NCBI RefSeq assembly: GCF_002443255.2
Contig: NW_019211454.1
Coordinates: 23,760,782 to 23,824,781, forward strand
DNA from: Varroa destructor
Taxonomy: Eukaryota > Arthropoda > Arachnida > Mesostigmata > Varroidae
Direction: 5' to 3'
DNA: 64,000 bases
A program made the translations under genes and the position numbers. A model generated the notes under the pieces. It was given only the letters and a program-made list of their open reading frames with translations, did no database searches and had not been told where the DNA came from. Positions 13,501 to 26,900 of this stretch are shown one piece after another (position 1 is the first letter of the stretch; each line of letters opens with the position of its first letter).

Positions 13501-16500
13501 GACCGTCGCTTCCGTATCGGGATTTAAGTTTACGAGTCGGTGGCTCACTCTACAGTCAATACAGAAGGCCATTCGTTTTAGGCATTATTGGTTCTGGTCA
13601 ACTGTCAATAGAAATCGTGCTGAAGCTTAAACTTGTTAATAGAGAGCGGCCTTCGTATGTTTTGCAATGATTTGTGAACGCTGATCCCAGCCACAGCGAA
13701 TACGCTATGAGCTAATGAATGCATAGAAGCTGACTGGGTTGAACGGCATTTATAGTTTTATCGTTACGGTTTTAGTACTCTAACGTTAAATTGCAATATC
13801 GATTTACTGGTATCACGTTTTAGACTTTATAGGTAAAGATTTTATTGGTGTCCTTTTTTGGCCTAGACCTTGCCAATACATGCCAAAATAGTACACAGAT
13901 GCGTAAGAATTACGCACAATTCTGTCACGCGTTTTATCGTGCTGGCAGAACCTCAGCTGCGAAGGCGCACCTTCAAAGCGTATTTCTAGTATTCTGTATT
14001 TGAACGTGACACGCTACTTTCCTAAGAATCCTCGACTGTTTGACCTATCAACAACATGACATAGGTGCCATGTTATTGTGATTTTGATACAAAACATTTG
14101 CTAACAATCTTTAAATAGATGTCGTATGTCTTTGACGCCTTCAGCTATCTCTTTTACGTGAACAGATTCTCAGAATTACTTGTTTGGTTGAGCACAAAAG
14201 ACCTTCTTTTTGCTACAAGGTTTAGTGGAATGGGAATCGCTGCACTTACCTAGAAGGGTTTCTTCAATTGACCTATGAAACAACAGGGTAACGACGTGCC
14301 ATACTATTAAATTGCTATAGGTTGCTAAAAATAGGAAGTGAGGCCATATCCTCATGATTATCATGGCGGCGCTTTTAATGAGACGCGCATTAGCCGTCTA
14401 GACTGGCCGGCTCCGTACATGTTGCCCCTTAATTCTCGCTTCATGTGTACATGCCGTCTGTTATTGCAGTCGAAATGGATGAGCTCATCATACGTAGCTT
14501 CTAGGTGCCGTGACCCCACTCAAATAGAACAATTGACTCGTGCGCGTACTAAATAGAAAACGGCAACATAAAGCGAGTTAAAAGCGCAACAGGAGGCCTA
14601 ACTGTTCTTTCTTTTGACAGTTGTTGCCTAGCGACGGTGTCAACTAATGTAAATTCGCAATCCGATTTGAGCTCTAAGAAAAAGGCGTTTTTTTTTTATT
14701 GACCTGATTAGGAATTTGCCACAACCTGGGCATATTGTGCCTTAGTCACGTTAATTTTTTTCAATACTATTTAATGCCAAGAGAACGTTCAGGCCTCTGA
14801 ATATATAGCTGTAAGATCTTCTATGCCTTTCACAGTCCGATATTATGTTATCTAAATGCTTGTACAGATGCTTTCGGGGAAGCTTTATGTTAACGACCGT
14901 TCAGTATTAAAATATTCTTATAATGCTATATATCCCTTTTTTTTTAGACAAATCGTTGTCAATTGCTATTTCCATATTTACTAAGTACATTTCGGTCGAA
15001 TTATATAACCCATTACATTTGATTGCACTGAAACTACAAAGCTTCCCGCAGACATTCGACTCCTTTGTGGGGATTTTCCGTTCGCGGCAATCTACCCTTA
15101 TAAAATACCCTGAAAGTCCTGGGTCACAGCTGTGGTAATAATTAATTAAGGCTTCGTCATATATATCAAGTTGTTCCACTTTTCTGCATAATGCGTCAGC
15201 CTCAGGTGTTAACTATTGTCATTCATGTTGGCAAGAACATCTCACGATTGAAGTTGCGAAGCTCGCCTTCTGCGACAAGTATGCACCAACACTGCATGCA
15301 GTAGATAGAGGCTGCGGCAAAAGATGTATGACATTGGTCTGATTTATCGACATTTAGAAATGATGATATGGTCGAAATTTGTGATATCTCTCTATAAGCA
15401 GTTCACTTAGGTGTTCGCGGACACGCGTTCACCTCAACCTCGTGATGGCGCTGCTGGTCAACTCGCTTCTGCTCACCATTATCACTCTGCCCGTTGTCGT
15501 CAACCACCATTATGATTCCTTCAGTCCTTTAGCGAATGGCGACGCCAACAGTGAAACTATCAGGGGTCATACAGAAAAAGCAACTTTTGTCGACTATCGA
15601 CTGCCAAATGTCCGCAATGAGGTAAGCACCTATTAAAGCCTAATATCGTTTCTAGGCAATATCATTATTTTCAACTACTGCTAGTAGTTTATACTATATC
15701 TAGTTCTACTTTATATAGTGCTGCTAAGCAGATTGCGGAAAGGATGCTTTAACTCTTTTAAGCACCTTTTGAGAAAACCGATCGTTTGGTGTACTTTAAC
15801 TAATGTATCTCAAAAATACCTTTTTTAATGAAAATTGTTCGGCAATCTAAGACAAAAGATCCTACGGACGAATTTACTAAGACGCGTCATAGTCGCGAAG
15901 TGCGATTATCACCTCCTCAAGAAAAAGAGGCGTGGTAATCAATTTCAACCGTCCGTAAGAAATCTGTTAAAATTTACAAAGTGGCATTTTTAGTAAGGAA
16001 CCTGTCTTATAACAGAATTTTTATTTTATCCACTATCTTTGTGATCATTGAAGCGATATTAAATAACCTATCGGCAGCTCACGATTTGGTGCCTATTTGA
16101 CAACAACCTATTTATAGATGCGGATTTCAAAGCCAAGTACAAACCGTTCGAAGCATTAGCCCACAGGAGGCTTCACGTAGGAAGCATAATGCCCTTCAAT
16201 TCATATGGGAATTCTGAACGTCTGGAGTGATGGTTGTTTATCTGCCTAAGGCCTATAATAACCTTCTTTAAAAAAAAAATGAATACATAAATGATTTTTG
16301 TATACTTTGTCTAGGAATACGTTCTGAATAGTTTAAGGTTACCAATCGGATTAGCATGAATACGATCTATTAGCTCTGGATAGCAAAAAGCTGACTGATT
16401 TTTGTTCAACAAAGCTCAATCGCTAAGGCGCAGAGCCAATATGTCGTAAACTTCTTACATCTTGCAGGTACAATTATTAAGTCCATTAGGACATGTGTTA

Positions 16501-19500
16501 TATTCTAATGGACTTCTAATCATATGATACCTTCATTGCATAGTAACTTACCAAAGGTGTACGTTGATAAGACGTACAAATAAAGTTCACTTTTTTCATA
16601 GACTGCGCAGGCCAAATCTATAACAAATATTTGCCTGTCACACGCGTCCGGTAGATACGTTTGTCTCTTAATGGTACCGTAGAGATGAATGAGTTTTCAT
16701 TTCTAGAAAACGTTTAAACCCTACCTGATGACAATCAATCCTTTAATACATAGGTAGCCCTATAATTATAGAGTTACAGAACTCATAACATAAGGGCACG
16801 CACCCGAAAATTGGTGGACGCTAATCCGATCTAGAGTATTCATCGTGAAAGAGGCCAATGGTGATAACGGCATATATAACATGGATCAGTAAAAATTGCC
16901 GTTACGATGTTTACGTTACAGCCGACGGCGTGCAAGATATCCTTATGTATCAAACTCTACTCGTCAATGGCTTCTGTCAACTGGATGTTCGTTGAGGGGA
17001 TTCAACTGCATTCACGCATTACAACGTCCATTTTTCAACAAGAGGCACCTTTTAAACTTTATTATTTTATCGGCTGGGGTAAGCCACTTCGGTTCTACTA
17101 CAGCTGCTAATGACACAGAAACAATCACCTGGTCAGAAGCGTCGTGAAAAAAACTTAAAAAAAGCTCAGTGATTAGTTTGTGATAACGAAAGATGTACTA
17201 TATATATTCAATTTTTTTTCGTTGGCGTCATTTTGAAGATTGTGCCGATCAGATGGCACCGTATCGATTCATAGCTTTGTTTCACTGCAAAGGTCAATAT
17301 TTTTTTAAGCAGAGATACGGCGTTTTGTGTTTCATTATATACACCACGAAAAAAAAAGATATCCACATTCATTAGGGAAGCTAATCAGGAGGCTGTGATA
17401 AAACAGCCTTCAAGGGCTTCATTTTTATCGACAACACATCGTTCACTTGAGCTGTATACGTTTACATTGCCCCTGCTCTTGTTAGTCAACGTTATTTCTA
17501 CTTTGCAACTCGCTATAATTTGTTTAGTTGTTTCAGAATTGGAGAGAGATAGTATTTATGTCTACACATTTTCCATTTGAGCTATATTCTTTTGCTCTTT
17601 CTTCTTCTCGTTGGTACTTAGCTTAACCCATTCCAGAATCCCCGTCGATCAGCTTTGTTTGTTAGCAACCACCGCCTGTTTGACCTCATGGAGAACGAGA
17701 CCCGTCCACTTCGGCAAGCATGTCGGGCTGAACTGTGTCTACGTCTCCTTTCTCTCGTCACAATGACATCGCCTTCCTGTCTTTGCGTTTGGTTTGATCA
17801 ACACCTTTTTTTTTTCTTAACTGTATGTAAAAATGATTTCTGCACCAGCGTTCCACATTTCCAACATCCAAAAACGTTATTAAACCTTCGTGACACTGTT
17901 CTTACTCACCTACCATCGGTAATATGTGATGAAGGCTGTAACTCATTTTATGCTGCTATCATCAATTATGGCTGTCGCAGGTTTTCCGCTGATACTGATC
18001 GTAGCATGGGGAGTTAAAATGCAGGAGATACTTCCCCATTCGACGTGTTGGGAGGGCTATCGATCGTATGATGTCGTTTGGCTTCTCACAGGACCTAAAC
18101 TAGTCGTACTGCTCGTGAGTATCGTCACTCTCAATATTGACAAAACAGCGTCGGTCCCTTCTAAAGAACTACTAAAGAGGTAAAACAACTTTGACGAAAT
18201 GAGGTCAACTGACACAATGAGCATATGACAACAGCTGGCGTGCCGCCGCATAGGTTCCCTACTTGAGGAACAAGTAAATCTCATAATTTGTATACCAGCA
18301 GGACGTTGTTCAGGAGCAATAAGCGTCATCATCTATTCCCGGCAATGTCACTCACAAATATTCTAGCATATGTCGAATAGCAAAATAAATGTCGCAATCC
18401 GTTTTTTTTTTCAATCCAAATTTTCGCTACTTGAAGGGGTCCACTTGTTTTTATTGCGGGCTGTTCAAACGTTGCTTGTCCTTGTGGCGCTCAGAAAATC
18501 AAGGACATATACAGGCTAGATCGAAACACACAAATTCGTATTCCTATATGATTCAAAGGCCTTACCGCTTGTTATTTCAAGGACGGCATACATCTGTTCA
18601 TAAATGTTCGACTATAGTTAAGTGACATACTATAATTAAATAGGGAGTATCATATTTAGAAAACGTTCAAATCGGTTCCGGCCAACACTGAAGAATTATC
18701 TCAGTACGCTACGCCGACAAAACGTTCTGATTTGATAAGAATTGTACCATATCACTGTTTCAAATAACTATTTTTAGCGGCTTGTTTTTCTAGAAAAACC
18801 AAACCGTGATTTTAATTATATCGTGACAATTTTACTTATAACAGTTAGAATTTGTCGACACTCCTAAGGACCACATCGACATAAATGACTTTAAAATATA
18901 ATAAGTAAGTAATATATATTTTATGAAAGCATATGTTGAATTGTGCAGCTATATAATCGATACATTGGGAGTATTCGAGTCCAATCAGAACCATAAAAAA
19001 GCGCTTAAAACGAATAGCGTGAGTTTTGGTCCCTTATAGAATCATTCAACTATGAAACTAATAAAGGAAAATATGTAGTTAGCATCTATGGCTACATAAT
19101 AGTAAACATATTGAAAAAAATGAACGCTTTAAACGTGCGTGTCGCATATTATATCAAATACAGGTATATAAGCAATCTATTAGAATATGTGACTCGAAGG
19201 CGAAATAGTTAACTAAGAATATGGGCTAAACACTATATCTCTAAACTTCATCATGTTGACCAGTCGCTTAAGCTTAGGAATGCTTTTTCGTTAATTTATA
19301 TAAATAATTTGAGAATTTTGCCAAAGCCAGCTTGAACAATTTGTTCCTTACGAATCGATGAACACTGACGACACGCGCGTCTTTTACCGTTTCTTTTTGC
19401 TGACGTCACTAGAAGAACTTCGAGGAACGTAGGTTGTAGACTTAAAATGGTCTTTGATCGGACTTTATCGAAGTCGACAACCTCACAATGGCTCAAGCAC

Positions 19501-22500
19501 CTCCATGTAGCAATCAGCAGAGTGAGGCGGTTCGGTATCAGGTACGATCGTAAAGTTGCCATCTACTATCGAAGCTTCCCAGACACGACCACACAAGTCG
19601 TACGTAGCCATCATGCAAAAGGAGTCGGAATGAAGCTTGTCGTTTCAAAAGACGTCAATGAGCCACAAAATGATATTGATATGATTCTGTGAAACGAGAC
19701 CTGCCGCCAAGGCAAGGACGACGATGGCCTTTTGTCGCTGTGCACCGAAGCAGTACAAGTAGAGGGATACAAAGCGTACACAAGAGGCTCGACGAAAACT
19801 TCAATAACAGAAAATCTATAATAAAAATTAATTCCGAACTGAAACCGGAAGCAGTTATCTTTAACGTGGAGAAAGGTTCTGCAAAGGGAACTAAAAGGGG
19901 CAGATAGCCAAAAAAGCCCTGATTCATGATGTATGATGTTTATCAAAAAATAAGCGGAAGATGACCAAGCATTTTTGATGTCAAGAAAGCTAGGAAACAT
20001 GCAAGTTAACGCAGGAACGAACGGAAATAATATGAAATTATTACTTGCATCGAAATCTAGACGACAAGCAGTAAAAGAAGCTGCCTTGCTTTTAGGCGTT
20101 CCTTCAGTACCGACTGGTCGAACGTTCCTTGCGTTCTCTTGCGTGGTGTGTGCTATTCTGGTAAAAAAAAATGACTGGAGGGGGAATCTGACAAGATCTC
20201 GCGTCGGTTATCCTACATCTGGTTTTGCCTGTCTTTAACGACTATAGGTCTACGCTCTATTCCATAGACGTTCTCTAGAAGATTGACACAGGGAGCTTCA
20301 ACGTCCTGCGTAAAATGGGTTTTTTTTTTTAAATGCCTTTAGTGCTCGACGGGGACACCGTACACTATCGAAACTTCACAGAAACCTTCCATTATTACAC
20401 TTACTCACACCTCTAAGCGGTAAGTGGCTTCAGGACCTTTATTGCCTCAACTAAAACGATACTGGACAGCAGCGCATCGCACATTGCCTCAGCTCGGCTT
20501 CTGAAGTCTATCTGTGAGCGTCACTTATATGTCGGGTAGCTAGTTCAAGGCGCATTGCCAGATGATCAAACATTTTTGTGTAAACGCAACGAAGGACAGT
20601 ATACAAAGCACTCTGCCTTAAACTGATGGTTCTATGCCATGTAATCCATTCAAATCCACAAGAAAGTATTGAGTCGATAGGCCCGCAGCTTTATTAGAAT
20701 TGAACAACTTGTGCTAACTCCATAGGACGCCACGTATCCAGTATGTTATATACGTCATATTTGTTAGATGCAGCCGATAAGCCGAACAAGCGGCTAGCCG
20801 AAAGCTACAGAAAGAAAACATTCGAGGGTAGCATGTGTAATGAACATCAGACTCATGTTTCGTACCTTCTAACGATAAATCCATTTATATATTTGTGTAT
20901 TAATTAAAGCGAGTTTTTTGATCATTTTATAAAAAGACGATTTGTTTTGCTACTAAATAAAATAGAAAATTCAATGTTTCTGTTTCAGATTAACTTTGTC
21001 TTTCTGATGAACATAATTCGCATCCTTGTGACGAGGGTAAAATGCGTCACGGCTGAGAATAAGCAATTTAGGTAAGTCATCATTATTACTCAAGAGTTAA
21101 GCAGAGAAAAAAGTATTCTGACGATTCACTTTCTTAATTAATTACTGAATTGCAGAAAAGCAATGAAGGCAACAGTGCTGTTATTTCCATTGCTTGGTAC
21201 TACCCACCTCTTGTATGGGATCAGCCCTCAGGACTACGATGAGAAGTTAAATGGCCTCTATATGATTGTGAACGCTGTGTTACAATCCTCTCAGGTAAAG
21301 TGGCAAAGGAATTAGCTTGGGCCCAAATTGGCTGTGTTAACACATTGGAGGACCTATTACCAATAGTATCAATACGGCTTGTTGAATTCTGTAGGCTCAA
21401 ACAAAGGGTTTATTTTGAAAATGATCCTGCCCTTGGCTTTTTATTAATGAAAAAATTATAGTGTATTTTTAGTTTTTTTCTGGCACTTAGAGCTTAATCA
21501 ATATCATAGCCTATGGGGTTTGTTCTTGAACCACATAGATCATAATGTTTTGGCCTGATAGCTGCTTGTGAATAATTATACGCCTACACTATCCAAAAAA
21601 AAAGCAGACTTTGGTAAGGTTATGCAGGCGCAATCCTAAGGTGATGCACACGAGAAACATATATTAGGGGTCCGGAAAAAATAAAGCCATCACCTACATC
21701 TGAAGGCCGGGTATGAGTGAACATTTAGGGCTTTGCGCGTTAGACAATGATCACACCCGAACGTCGCATGCGAATAATCTTCAACAGATTTCTCAAGAGA
21801 AAATCTCTTGTTTGATTCTGCTTTTGGATGAAGCCTATACGGCGTCTGTCAAGTTCCTATTAATAACCACTTGACCGTACCATCACGTTACTGCGCATGA
21901 TAAGCGCTATTTGTCCCCGTACATACGTTGTCGCAGGTACCGACGCCTCGGTAACAATTTTAATACAATACTTCGGCAACTGTCGAAAGCCGAGGACATT
22001 GTTAAGAACGTTGCGAATAATAATAAGAGCTCACGCAAGGTACTGGTTTTGTTATATATAGATGTTGTGTGTCTTTGTAAATCGCCGGAATACTTGGATT
22101 CGCTCGACGTTACGCCTATTTGGTTGGGCGCTCACTCGAAAAGGTGATCATTACTTAGACCTTTTCGGACCTGCTGGAACAGTTCCGCCAGCAGAGTTGT
22201 GAGCCAGTTAAGTCTTGTTAACCTTCTCGTAGCTCGTAAGTAACGTAACGTGACGTCAAAATTATTTCATAAGTAATATCTAATCGTACAGGACAGCAGA
22301 AATGGCTAACAGGTACGACCTTTGTAAAGCTAATTAACGTATTATTACGTGTTACGGACCTTCACGACGTTATTGGGCATCTGTACGATATCAATTAATC
22401 AGTGTAAGCCTGCTTGATAACTATTTCATTAAGGCTGCTATTGCGGTTCAATAAGATATTATTATTTTGACATTTACGGTGGAGCTGTGTCATGTAGAGC

Positions 22501-23889
22501 CACATTCGACTGAACAACACTAGTCCATGTTATAAGTTTTGGTGCGTCAAGTACTTTTATACGAACATTAAACATGACCAAGACAGCAAAAATAGATAAT
22601 CCGCTGACTCGAATTAAGACCCAGAAACCTTTATTTTTACAACTTCCCTTTATAATTCATACATTTACATTTGTTTATAATTTTAAAATGTTTGTTCCCT
22701 TTTTCTTATTTGAAGCATTAATTCATTACGTTGCTTAAGAACGAAAGTCGGTACGTACCTGTCGCAATTTGCAAACAGGATTTATTACGTTTTGTAAAAA
22801 AAAAAACGTTTTTGTTCACCGTGGACAATAGTATACGTATAGATTCACAAAAACATCGTGTTTGAATTAAGCAATACCAAAATCGATATAAAAAATCATT
22901 ATGTTAATCGATTAAAACTGCAAGTAATCTAAAAGTACTATTGAATTTCGTTACAAACAAGCATGTTCCTTTTTTTTTTTATTTCGAACGTGTTTTGTTG
23001 CTATACAAGTACAAGCAAGCTCGCCAGCTAAAGCCATATCATCCAACCCAATCGTCGTTACCATTCCCCATAACAAGAATAGCTTTTCTCAATCGGGGAG
23101 GACGAAGATGCGCTTAGCTCTCTTATTTGTACAATCGTTTTCACGTTACTCCAATGGCTGTTGTGACGTCCGCGGCCCACAGATCTATACTATACTCCAG
23201 CTCTTTCCCGGCTCCAGCGACTAATAGATAGATAAACCTCAAGCTACAGTCCCAATTTTATGCTATAAGGTCTCCCGTTGTATTATCGGATAGTTGAAAA
23301 ATTATTGACCGTTTCCATACGCAATTGGAGAAAACATATATATTTTGAAATAATATTAGTGAACTAAAAATATGCTCTCTTGATAGAGTAATAAAGCTAG
23401 AAGGGCAAGTTAAACTTTCAGGACGAACACGAATAAAATCTGAGAAACCTCTAAGAGACCCTTAGAAGACGCAACCCCTACTCTCTTACCGAAAACAGTG
23501 TTAGTGTTAGGCGAGAGCGTCCTGCAGTGCTTCGACCCCCAGCTGAGGAAGATTCGCCCAAACAAAACGTCACTGACTATTCGTGCGGCGCCGAAAATGG
23601 ACATGAACAGCATCGTGTGTAAAGCAGAGAAGTTTATTAAAAGATACCAATGGGTCATACAAAAATACCAAAGTACCGTTTTTTTACACGCTGGTTATTA
23701 AGAATGCTTAAAATTAAGAAAAAAAACATATCAGCAGGGTAGAGAGTTTTTTTGGAGACGTTAGTTATCCTGCGACCCGAATCAGAAGTATACGTGCTCT
23801 CCGTTTCCTTCTTTGCCGACGACTGCAAAGCGACAAATAACATTATTACAAACAAAGCCGGTTAAGAAAATGAGGGATTTGTTGGGACT

Positions 23890-23955
<66 letters not shown>

Positions 23956-26900
23956 GCTGTGAAGATGAAGTAGCCTGAAAGATTGCCTAGAACATTACCG
24001 AGAAGACAAAGCCTTTTTTGGGTGTGAGAATCCTGACGACCGACAGAGGAAAGAGTCAGTAGATGTTCACCCAAGAACCATAGATGGCAACGACGCGATA
24101 GGGCAAACTCAGCCGACTCAACCAGACTCCCAGAGCTGAATGTTCAGCAACCAGATCAGTCTAAAAAAGACAAACTACTGCCAAGCAAAGCCACCGTAAC
24201 TGTAGAACCATTAACGGGAAATGTGGCGCTACGCTGAATAGATGGATTATAGGTAACAGGTTCCACTTCTATTAACGGGCGACGACTTTGTAAGGTATGT
24301 TCCCGCAGCATTGACGCCAGGAGTGCTGGCCTTAAGAATTACATAGTGGAACCATGAGAGGCTCTCTTCCCGAGCTCTGCCGCTCATTTCTCGCTAGACG
24401 GTATAAATATCCTAATTCTAATAGAAACTTGGATAACCAGCCTTTTTAACTTTTTTCGTTTCCATCCTGTACATTGCACTGCAGAAAAAAGCAACGGACC
24501 AGGCCGCCTCGGTGGACAACATTTGCGTTTTCGGCAAATGAATATATGGTATATTGGTGAGTCGCGCGGTTCTGACTGGCCCAGTTACTGCTCCCTATTG
24601 TTGGGCGCGGTTGCGTGTGTTTACCGTTTTGTCACTCGTTTCTCGGCGATAAGGGACGACGGTTGCAAATGAGTCCTTAAAGTACAAAGTGAAACTTCGA
24701 AGGAGTTGCACGAAGTGGACTTACAACCCCTTGGCGGAACAGTTGAACTATCGGGGCGGTTCAACAACTTTCATTGTTTTTTTAAGAAGACAGGAGACTT
24801 TCTTGAAGAGTGTGCGTTAATAGTTCTCAATATTGTTATAATAAAACGAATGGTGCCTTGAATTACCGTTGTGCGTCTATATCGGCAGAGCCAAGTGTAG
24901 TTAATGGGTATGGGCTGGCAGCTTGATAAGGGTTAAGTAACAATCATTCAAGTAATGCCACACGCGAAAATAACGCTGGAAAAAAGAACGGAAAACGGAA
25001 TGAAAAAGTGTTTTACTTTATGGCTGAGCGTTATTATTTTCCCTATTTTATATTGGCCGAGTCGTCGCACCTTTTAATGCTCTCTACTGTCATTAACACC
25101 GTTTCAAATTGTCATGAGAGCATATAAATTATTGCTCGCAAGCTTTTGAGAATAATAAAATGTACTTTTATAAAATAGGCTTATTTTCGAGTCCTAAAAA
25201 AAAACCCATTCATCTTTCATAATACCTATTTGTGGCCTTGACTGTATATAAATAAGCCATTTTCCTATGATCAGCAACCCGTCACTCAGGTACCATTCAT
25301 ATGTTATTCTATTGAAGCTATGTAGTTTCATCTCCATCAAGGAGAAATTGACCTACATTTTCAAAGTTTTACGCAACTATCAAAGCCAGAAAACTAGTAA
25401 AGTAGGTCTAATAAATTCCCAACCGTTTTCATGAAAAAATACCTAATAACATAGTTTCGAATCGATGAAAATGAGAGGACCAATTGCCTTTTAAAAACCC
25501 ACTCTAAACATACGAACTCCACATCGATTGCGCAACGACTTCACATTATAACCAGTCTTTACATTGCGTGCTTCACGCATTCTCAACTGTTTTCAATAAC
25601 AATGCTATTGTTCTCCGCTATTTATTTCTATTTACTTAGGTTTTTCTTCGTGTTTTTTAGATAAAACCTTTCTGTTTAATGGGATACTTCTCGTCAACAC
25701 AACCAGCAAGTGGTTGCAAAGAGCTTTTGAACTAGCTTATATAGACTGCTTAAAAAAATACATGGAACAGTTTATCGGTGTAGGCTTCATTCGTAAGGTA
25801 TTTCCTAAAATAAGAGTTTCAGGCCAACGAAGGCGCAACGGAAACGGGCCCTGTGTTCAAGGCTTTCACGTCTCGCCTGTCGGCGTAGATAGTCCAAGAG
25901 TGGCTCCACCGTCGGTTTCTCCATCTGACCTAAAGTTTCGAACTTTACGTCCACCATTGCCGTCATACGACATTCCGTTATAGAACATTCCGTTATACGG
26001 GTGGATCCAACTACAAGACGAAGTATTTCTATGCGTAGGGTCGAACCTATACCATGACGTCCTCCTAAGATTAACAAGAGAGTACGTTATTACCTAGGTT
26101 ATCATTGGAACTCATCCACTCGTCCTGCCACAGTTAGACTACGCGACTACTGGCAAATGGATTTTACTTGAAATCCATTGCCCATCAGAACAAGCCGCCT
26201 TTTTAGAAGTAGAAGAAGTGGCGGTTGATCAGTGTACCATGCCCGCAGGAAACGAGAGAAAATAAATTTCTACCCTTTCACCCAAAATAAACGTTTTTTA
26301 GTGGTCCAATTGGGGCTAACGTATACTTAAGGCTTTTTTAAGGAATACCAAAAAAGCGCGCGAGAATAATAATTCATTGCTTCGAAGGATTTGCAGATGC
26401 TCGCGCTACCATACCACGAGAATCGGCACCCAACAACGCTACCTCGACATTCTAGCGTCTAATGGGCAAGGTCCTTGGGGCTTTGAGATACCAGATGGCT
26501 CTCACCAACCTCGATGAAGTCGAGGTCAACTCATTTGAATATGACATCCACATCATTCCTTTGCAAAAAAATAGCAGCGGTTATCGACTCAGCCAGCCTG
26601 CGCTTGAAGGCAAGGAAATACTAAGGCAAAGAAGACCTAGGAAGTGCTGTGTCTATATCATAAGAGTATCTGAAGGCGAACCTTCGCCCAAAGTTAACTC
26701 GCCTAGGTTCTGACCGAGGTCATCGTTAATGCGAACGCTTTGCCATGTCTGGTTGTGTCGTTTGTACAGAGCGGCACCTTATAATTGGAGAGGGTTAAGA
26801 AGGCGCATAAAAAAGACCCCCTTCTTAGGACGATCACCGAACCCGACGGACAAACTCGCGTCTTGCCGGATGTACCTATGGATGATCTGGCCTTCTTAGT

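Noticed and set aside
16896..17147. 83-codon + strand ORF over receptor exon 5
   Set aside because: It is out of frame with the receptor exon; a shadow.
17655..18017. 120-codon + strand ORF
   Set aside because: It overlaps the start of receptor exon 6 in another frame and lies mostly in intron; no family likeness.
25714..25983. 89-codon + strand ORF before the Gypsy remnant, considered as gag or protease
   Set aside because: No CCHC, DTG or other motif seen; the opposite strand is also open.
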